Notes under the pieces: model-generated
The model's input: only the letters and a program-made list of their open reading frames with translations
What the model was told of the DNA's origin: nothing
The model's database searches: none
Shown here: positions 55,563 through 64,000 of the stretch, in pieces
How positions within the stretch are numbered: the first letter of the stretch is position 1
Layout of the letters: each line of letters begins with the position of its first letter
Source of the DNA: Hymenopellis radicata
Lineage: Eukaryota > Basidiomycota > Agaricomycetes > Agaricales > Physalacriaceae
Assembly (NCBI GenBank): GCA_015501595.1
Contig: JADNRX010000196.1
Location: 1-64,000, forward strand
DNA length: 64,000 nucleotides
Direction of reading: 5' to 3'
Position numbers and translations under genes: made by a program

Positions 55563-55796
55563 ATGGCTCGTCGCGCAGCACCACCGAATGCAGGTCCCGC
55601 CTATATCAACAAAAACCAGGTGCAGCGCCGCCCCGCGCACGACCCCGACGAGTCCGCGTTTTCGCGATGGCTGCGAGAAGAAGTGTTTGCGCCGGAAAAG
55701 CTGCCCGGAAATATCAGCATTGTGACGGGCGTGTCAGTGTTCATTGGCGGGATATTGGCGGTGAGGACATGGGGAGAATACATGGTGCCCGTTTAA
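55563..55796 (+). CDS. Small tail-anchored protein, 77 aa, TOM6-like
   Basis: A single frame starting MARRAAPPNAGPAYINKNQ. A charged middle (WLREEVFAPEKLPGN) leads to one hydrophobic helix near the C-terminus (ISIVTGVSVFIGGILAVRTW), ending GEYMVPV. Length, single C-terminal helix and the 'xxVxxxVxFxGxxxxxRxxxxxxxxP' style recall TOM6 of the mitochondrial outer-membrane translocase. The match is by shape only; other small mitochondrial membrane subunits would look alike. A pyrimidine-rich leader and a short 5' untranslated region with CCAACCACCGAAAAGACAAAAG precede the start codon. Confidence 0.65.
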   Translation: MARRAAPPNAGPAYINKNQVQRRPAHDPDESAFSRWLREEVFAPEKLPGNISIVTGVSVFIGGILAVRTWGEYMVPV

Positions 55797-56389
55797 GGCA
55801 GACGGCCGCGACGGTATGTCATATTTTCGCGGAACGCAGCGCAACCAAACTGACGCCGAGTCAGCTCTATTTCCATTTTTGTCTACGCCCGTTGGCGTGC
55901 GGGTCGTCTTCCAGAATGACTAGTGTTTGATGGACATACATTATCTCAACTCACCGATCAACGTGTACTCTGTGGAAACGAATGTCTTTAATGCCAGTGT
56001 TCGCTGCGTCTAAAAATGCAAGCCCTGAGTGGCTCTAGGCTGTCCTCGAAATGGTATAACTTCCCCGCTCGCGACAGTCTACTCTCACCAGTGACGTTGA
56101 AGGGTTCCTCTTTCCCCGCGTCTCGTACCTCTTCCCCGTTCTTACCTCCACTTGGCCTTGGCCACATCTCGTATCCTCTTACTTATCTTGAACAGACGGA
56201 GTTTCAATCGGCTGCATGTCGCTTATATCGGCTGCTTCAAGTCTGGTTCAGTCCAGCGGATCCCATTTCCTCTCAAGTTCATCGGGGTTCTTCATTTCCA
56301 TGCCCGAGCTTCATTTCACCACATGGGGTGGTGAGAAGCCTCCAGTTCTGCTTAAATACGCCGCCAGCAGCTCTGCGATTCCCCACAGT
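55797..56389. other. Intergenic; P450 promoter region
   Basis: No gene is supported. The region just before the P450 start contains CTTAAATACG (56351), a weak TATA-like word about 40 bp before the ATG. Confidence 0.4.
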
Positions 56390-58487
56390 ATGACATCTCT
56401 CAATGTCCTCGTGCTTTCAGCTACACTGGCCATTGTATGTTCCCTCACTCTTGCCCTCGCTCTTGCTAATCGCCCCCGTCAGGCTAACCACGTCTGGTGT
56501 CGCAATCATGAGCCGTCGAGCCCGCTACTCGCGCTCCTCGCGCTTGTGGCTCAGCCAGCGATACTGACCTATCTCTTCGCACTCGAGCGATCTCCGCTGC
56601 TATTTTTAATGGTCTATCTCGTCTTTTTCTCCACACTGGGTCTCTCGATTTGCGCGTACAGGCTGTCTCCCTTTCACCCCTTGGCCAATATCCCGGGACC
56701 GAAGCTCAGCAGGCTCACGAAGCTCTACAGCGTGTATATAGCTTATACCGGGCAGCAGCACATCCGGCTCAAGAACCTACATGACGAGTTTGGTCCTATT
56801 GTTAGGATAGGTCGGTCATATGGCTTTTTAGACTTTACTTGCCCATTCATCTGATCTCATTTACCGCACAGGCCCCAATGAAATCTCAGTTATCGATGTC
56901 GCGTCGATGAAGGATGTCCTCGGGTCGAGTGGGCTGCCCAAGTCGCCTTGTGAGTCTATGTATTTTGATGATCGATGGGCCCGCGGGAGCTTATGAGTTT
57001 GTTGGTATAGTCTATACCTCGCGCATTGCCAAGGGTGGATCTGGGAGTCTGCTTTTGACGAATGGGCACGAGCATGCGACTAGGCGACGGAGATGGGCGC
57101 GCGCGATGACTTCGGCGTCGTTGAAGAGTTATCAGGATATTCTCTTGATACGTACCAACCAGCTGGTAGAGAAATTGAACGCGCTCTCCGGGCCTGCGTG
57201 TTTCGCTTCGTGGATGAACTATTTCACGTAACGCGCGTTTTTTTTGTTTGTGTCAATGCTCATGCATCCTCTAGGTTTGACTTTATGGGCGATATGGCGT
57301 ACGTTGCTAATTTCTTTGGTATTGGATTAACGTTTAATATCGCTCCTTAGGTTTGGCGGTGGAATCGAGATGATGAGATCGGATGGGAAAGATGGTGAGG
57401 GGTTCTGGGAGTTAATCGAGCATTGGTCGCTGTAAGTGGATTTGTCTTTTTCTGTGCACATCATGCTCATGTGGAACCTATAGCTCGATGGTTACGGTCT
57501 CCCAAATTCCGTGGATATACCAAACCTATTTCAAGATCCCGTTTCTGTCCAAGTACAATGTCCAGATGGCGCAGTACGGCGCGCAGAAGGCTATTGGGCG
57601 AATGCAGAAGGGCGCGGAGAAGAAGGACATTTGGTACCACCTCGTAAGATTTCTTCCCTCCCTCTAAATACGATTTGGAATTAACGTTCCCACCCAGCTC
57701 GACGAAGCGGATTGGAACATGACAAGCCCTCGGTCAAAGAGGTCGCAGCTGACGGGATGCTCGCTGTTATCGCTGGCTCCGATACGACGTCGGCGGTCAT
57801 GTGCGCTCTGTTCTATTGTCTGCTGAGGGACCGCCCGTGTTATGAGCGGCTCCAGCAGGAGGTGGACGAGGTGCTCTCGACGACGGAGTGTGCGGTGAAG
57901 GCGTCTGCGGCGACGTTGCCCTATATGGCTGCGTGCATGTATGTTTCTATCTCTGGTGGGTGTCCGACGCGGTCTGACGTCGCATAGAAACGAAACCCTA
58001 AGGCTGTTTCCGCCCATCCCGACCAACGGCCCGCGTATTGTGCCGAAAGGATCTGGAGGGAGGACACTGGCTGGGTAGTAAGTCGCTCCCTTATCGCTGA
58101 TCAATGACCGCCTGACATCCCTTGCTCTGTAGCTTCGTACCGGAGGGCACCTACGTCTACGTCCCGCCCTACGCGATCCACCGACACGCTGGCCACTTCT
58201 CCCCCAGCCCCGACCGGTTCATGCCCGAACGCTGGCTCTCGCCCAAGAACGGCACCCTGAACATCGAAGCGTTCATCCCCTTTTCGTATGGGCCGTCGAA
58301 TTGCGTTGCGAAGCAGCTGGCGCTGCAGGAGATGTTCACGCTGACGGGGGTGTTGATGCGCAAGTTTGATGTAGTGTTTGGGGAGGGGTTCGATTGGAGG
58401 AGGTGGGAGGAGGGTGTTAGGGATTGGTATGTCACGACGAGGCCTGGGTTGGAGGTCGTGTTCAGGCCGAGGGTCAGTGGAGTGTGA
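56390..58487 (+). CDS. Cytochrome P450 monooxygenase, one frame break
   Basis: Starts MTSLNVLVLSATLAIV at 56390; several N-terminal membrane helices precede YRLSPFHPLANIPGPKLSR. Further exons give HDEFGPIVRI, PNEISVIDVASMKDVLG, RRRRWARAMTSASLKSYQ (helix C), FDFMGDMAFGGG, and the I-helix AVIAGSDTTSAV. Next are the K-helix ETLR (NETLRLFPPIPTNGPRIVP), the PERW region and the heme loop FSYGPSNCVAKQLALQEM. In the heme loop the glycine usual after the cysteine is alanine. Such enzymes are membrane-bound, heme-thiolate oxygenases needing a P450 reductase. Near 57714 the frame breaks: LDEADW continues one frame over as EHDKPSVKEVAADGML. One added G in the GG there restores it. A paralog with the same start lies at 63.3 kb. 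Confidence 0.85.
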
Positions 58488-59562
58488 ATTATTTATATTA
58501 TGATATTTGTATTTTTCAAACCTGGGTGCTACAAAGTGTATGCTTTTAGTCTCATTGCTATACTACTCAGAATGTGCTTTAATTGAAGTCTGGGTACTGC
58601 CAGGACTTGTCCATGGAAGCAAGGAAGTTGATGGGTCCTAGGAAGTACTAATTTTCTGAGCCTGAGTCAATTCTGCTTCCTCTCCTTTATAGAGATTTTC
58701 TGTGATTTGGAAATTTACCCTGAGATGGGAACAAGAAATTCTACAAGTACTGAGTATTAGAAAGGTAAGTTCCAGCAAACCCAACCTTCTCAATAATGCA
58801 AAGTCCTTCTGATCTTTTCTTCAAGTTGTTGCAGCATGTTTCTCGACGTGAACGAATTTAGTTCCTCATAACAAACGTAGCGGTTACAGCTATTTGCAAA
58901 TTAGATGACAGTAAGCGATCGCATGTTCAATGAAACAAACCCTAATGTAGGTGTTCCGACCTTCCCTTGTCCCCAACAGACATCGCATTATGGGCAATCT
59001 GGGCTTCTGGAGATGAAATCTGGCCCCTTAAGAACAATTTAGAACCTGCAATCGTACCAGTACGTGCCGCCTGAGGTGTATATTCCATCGGGCGGACGGC
59101 TCGAACACCTAGCTTAGGGTTTACTTGACAAAAGCACTCGATTGCTTACTGTCATCTATTATGCAAATAGCTGTCATCGGAAGAGTTGAAAGATATCACA
59201 GTAGCTCTTACGCTGGCGTGGTCACTGCAACCTTGGGACCGCAAACCATTTACGATTCGTTGATGCCATTTTGTGACCACGTGCACTTTCCCTGGTTTTC
59301 CCACCACTCGCCTTGTCGTGCCCGTTCTACTTGCCATCTGTCCAATCACCATCTGCATCAATGACTGCGTCCACTGAACGACCGACCGCGGATCACCCTT
59401 GATAGTCATCGCTCCTTTCTCGATACTTCTTAGAAGCGGGAAACCGTAGACCATAACAAAAGAGCTGCCGCAGAAGACGCGAGTATATGCTCAGACGTAC
59501 GGTTATAGGATCCACTTTAAGAAGACCGTCGTATTGACGGATTCATCATCCCATCGTTAACC
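58488..59562. other. Intergenic, nothing supported
   Basis: Short frames only. This is the space between the P450 and the Old Yellow Enzyme gene, which run in the same direction. Confidence 0.5.
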
Positions 59563-60890
<1,328 letters not shown>

Positions 60891-61426
60891 ATGCTGAATT
60901 AAGTAGTGTAGATAGATTTCTCTAATGTACTTACCTGTATACCTTTCTCGTCATGACCCGCGATTTGGAAGATATCCAGATTCCAAACTTCTTTTTGAGA
61001 TCATTTCCTCATGGCCAAGAGCAAAGTCTGATTCGAAGCCGTCTGGCCGATGGATTCAACCCGTGTCCACTTGCACACAAGGCATTTTGGCGACCCATAA
61101 AGGGAACGAAAGCCGAATAAAGAGCATGTTAACGATGCTTGATGCGTTATACTACGCACTTGTCGCGATGATTGGACTGAGGAAGGGACTGAGACGAGCT
61201 GGAAGTTCTCCAAATGAGAGGGTCTTTTGCTCTATGTCGCTTGGAGATTAGAACACAAGTTTGATGGTCGCGCAAACACGACATAGCCGGATGTGGGTTC
61301 CCGGCGCGATTGGTCTCCCGATCACGATCGGAGGTCTAGAGCATGCTTATCTCAGCAATATGTCGTCCAAACATAGCAATTATAAATTTGGCATCTTTTC
61401 CTTCCTACATTCGGCCGCATTTTTCA

Positions 61427-62055
61427 ATGCTCTTCTTCCTTTGCTGTGGCTCCAGAAAGGGAAACGCAGAAGAGATCGACGAAAACTCTCGCCTCATACC
61501 GACCACGGAAGAGCCTTTGTACGTTTTTTTCGCTCCTTCTTTTCGGCTTTCCCAACCGAACCCTTTAGGCCGTCACCCACCCCGTTCGACTATGGCGACT
61601 TCCAGGCCCGATTGGGAACGATCGTACGCGCCAAAGAAGGGTGCGTTGCGTTTTTGCTTGCCGCTTTGCTCGCCTTGCTGATTCTGCGATAGGAGGATGG
61701 TTAATGTCAACGCCCTTGGTGGTCCTTCTTATACTTCCGACTATTACGATCCCGTGGATAGCACGTCCATTTCCCAGGCGTACCCTGAGCAGCAAATACC
61801 GGATATCCAGGCTTTCCGGAGGGAGGCATCTCGCTCGAGTTCGCGCTCTGTAGAACGGCCCCGGCGCACGCCCAGTATGGCTCTATCCGCGCAGCTTATA
61901 ACTTTGGGCAGCGCGTCGCCGGTGGCAAAGGAGGAGACTAAGGTGCGTGGATCTACTGTTTTGGTGGGATATGTCGACTAACTGGTCTTGTGCAGAAGGC
62001 CGTCGAGCGTCTTAGTCTTAAGATCGGCTCACTGTCGCGGAGTTGGGACGACTGA
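61427..62055 (+). CDS. Small Cys-anchored protein, LAMTOR1/Ego1-like
   Basis: Four exons: 61427-61518, 61569-61640, 61693-61942 and 61996-62055; 157 aa, junctions in phase. The N-terminus MLFFLCCGSRKG contains a CC pair suited to palmitoylation. It is followed by an acidic linker, then a helix ARLGTIVRAKEGRMVNVNAL. That 'L-x-x-I-V-x-x-x-x-x-x-M-V-N-V' helix recalls LAMTOR1 (p18) and its yeast counterpart Ego1/Meh1, lipid-anchored scaffolds for Rag GTPases on lysosome or vacuole membranes. The MG needed for myristoylation is absent, and the resemblance is only local. The rest is Ser/Arg rich, with a C-terminal helix RLSLKIGSLSRSW. Confidence 0.6.
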
Positions 62056-63251
62056 TCACCGTCTCGATCATCACATTTATATCCTTTGGACTCGCCCTAT
62101 TGCTTGCCCCCACAACCTTAGATGATACCATTGCTACTGCCGACGACATCCATCCAGTACTTCCTTCCGAACTGCATATTCATAATCTTAGATTTCACAG
62201 ATCCGCATAGACACATCGCTTGTACATCAGAACACTTCGAACTTTGTATTATACATGTAGTATATCGGTTAGGGCTAACGCGAAATTCTAAGAAAGGATG
62301 GACGCGTTTATTTGTTTTGACATGTTATCCTGAGCTTTCACCTTGTTTTCCTCCTTCTTTGACAGGGCATGACAGTTCTTCTGGTCGCCTCTCGTGGACA
62401 TGGTTTCAAGCTCAGGTATTCTGCTGATCAAGTGCAATGACCTGTCGTATATGACGCCCGAGTAAAGCGTTCTCCAATCTGCAGACTTGCTACTCAGACT
62501 ATTCACCCAAGTAATCCTTGGACGAAGGGGATGGAATAGGTGAATTTCAAGGTGACGATGTCCATGTTGCCGCATGATTCGGGACACGCACTAATGATTG
62601 TCGTTTCATAGGATGCCTAACTTGAACGATTGACGCCACACCAAGGTGTCAGCTTTGATCGAGTCTGCCTACGGCTAGATCTCGTCGGAAATAGTCTGTC
62701 TGAAAGAATGCCGTGATGCTTCCTACAGAATTCGCATTGGTTGTAAGTTGTGCATCACGTTGATGTCCATGTCGCGTATGATGTCGCGTTGTTTACCAAG
62801 GCTGGTCATGTGTATCGAAGCTACTTCGATGCCTTCATGCACTACTCGCCTTCATGGTTACGATTGACCTTTTTTCATGACCCTCGACCTTTTCATCATG
62901 GATTGTTCGCTGTATATCGTCATTGAATATTGAGTCGTTGCCTTCCTAAACGAGTCGTGTCTTACAACTGTTACAGACGATCGGAGCGCCCTGGATGGAG
63001 GAAATGCGTTGTGATGGAGCCCTACTCCCCTCGAATTGGCGGCGCAACCCATTAGGCCTATCGAGTCGCTCGGTGAAGACTTTTCCCCATACACCTGACT
63101 ACGTCTTAACGAGAATAGCTAGGCCGCTCCGAATTTAGTCTGGCTTGACGGTCAATAGGGCCGGCGATCAAAGCGCAATTCATGGACAGGACACGCTCTG
63201 CACCGCATTTGCACGGATAGCAACCTGCATCCCAAGCGCTTTAGGACCTGC
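62056..63251. other. Intergenic, nothing supported
   Basis: Only short frames on both strands. No repeat or RNA gene was noticed. Confidence 0.5.
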
Positions 63252-64000
63252 ATGCCTTTTCCCATGATGAGCTGTCACATCCCTTACCTTTCGACAGGTA
63301 TACTTGCTATCGTGAGTCACAATCTGCCATCTCCTGTTCACGTTTCCCTACCGTGTTGTATTCTAGGTGAATCATGTCTTCTTCAACATTTATCCCCCAA
63401 CTGGGATGCGCTTCGTCGTACCCCTACTCGCCTGGAACCGCTCCTCATAATCTCTTTCCACGGGCTGCAAGCATCGTTCGTCAATGTAGCTTTCATCTCC
63501 GCGACTTTTTGGTTGTCCCTTGCAGCCTCGATCTGCTTGTACAGATTATCGCCATTCCATCCTCTTCGCACATACCTGGGCCTGCGATCAACAAGGTAAC
63601 AAAGCTCTACGACACGTACGTCGTATTCTGCGGACACAGGCACGAGCACACTAGACGGCTTCACGAAAAGTACGGGTCCGTTGTTAGGACAGGTCAGTTG
63701 TCCCCGTCTATGGCGTTCAATATATTCTTAGCATAGTCACACAGCTCCGAACGAAATCTCCATCATCGACGTCGCAGCAATCAAGCCCGTGCTAGGACAG
63801 CTCCCCAAGGGACCATGTGTGTTGTTTCATGACTTCTACTACGTACCACACTCAACTCGTCTCCAGTCTACACGATCCGGGCGCCCAACAAATTCGGCAG
63901 TCTGCTCTTGCTTACGGGTGAGGCGCACACGGTACGGAGGAAGCGATGGGCTAGGGGACTGAACGGGCAGTCGCTCAAAGAGTATCAAGAGAGTCTTTTG
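63252..64000 (+). CDS. Cytochrome P450, second paralog, cut by window end
   Basis: The N-terminal helix FHGLQASFVNVAFISATFWL leads to YRLSPFHPL. The next words, HIPGPAINKVTKLYDTY, lie one frame over, so one base is missing near 63565 (CCTCTTCGC; one extra T restores it). Then come HEKYGSVVRT, a spliced APNEISIIDVAAIKPVLGQL, a second intron, and FYTIRAPNKFGSLLLLTGEA with RRKRWARGLNGQSLKEYQ at the window edge. This follows the P450 at 56390 block by block, so the two are paralogs. The true start is uncertain; 63252 is the first Met in the frame of the N-terminal helix. The rest of the gene lies outside the window. Confidence 0.8.

Overview
The window looks like nuclear DNA of an Agaricomycete (mushroom-forming basidiomycete). 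Almost every gene is broken by short introns of about 45-60 nt with GT-AG (twice GC-AG) borders. The gene content is typical of that group: a fungal-type FunK1 kinase, DUF6533 and other seven-helix membrane proteins, a DUF6699 protein, BTB and F-box proteins, P450s with a YRLSPFHPL-IPGP start, a GMC oxidoreductase and an Old Yellow Enzyme. No prokaryotic, organellar or viral features were seen. Gene models were built by hand from reading frames, splice sites and remembered family motifs; no search was run.

Layout. 0-7.3 kb: a DUF7587-like protein (-), two weak minus-strand remnants, a FunK1 kinase (+) and a DUF6699 protein (-). 7.7-18.9 kb: an inverted duplication of about 2.2 kb per arm, with a peroxisomal CoA diphosphatase gene (PCD1-type Nudix) and the start of a multi-zinc-finger gene in each arm. 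The spacer holds an alpha/beta hydrolase (-) and a BTB protein (-). 19-24.3 kb: an unknown 405-aa protein and a third, diverged member of the zinc-finger family fused to a coiled coil and a J-like tail. 24.4-28.1 kb: nothing I can assign. 28.1-35 kb: two multi-helix membrane proteins, a small secreted-type protein and an F-box protein. 36-46.8 kb: a GMC oxidoreductase, a conserved basidiomycete protein, an F-box-like protein, a minisatellite next to a lone ABC-transporter exon, and two unknown proteins. 47.6-48.4 kb: two adjacent MITE-like elements with inverted ends and TA flanks. 48.5-53 kb: an unknown protein, a small membrane protein and a second, broken F-box paralog. 55.5-64 kb: a small tail-anchored protein, P450, Old Yellow Enzyme, a small acylation-type membrane-adaptor-like protein and a second P450 cut by the window end.

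Two themes stand out. First, the zinc-finger family: three genes share the same N-terminal fingers and the same intron just before the start codon, but have quite different C-terminal parts; two of them sit at the ends of the inverted duplication. Second, at least eight otherwise convincing genes each need one extra base, usually in a short homopolymer, to restore the frame. The shared direction (always a missing base) points to consensus errors in the assembly as much as to gene decay, so the frameshifts should be checked in reads before any gene is called dead.
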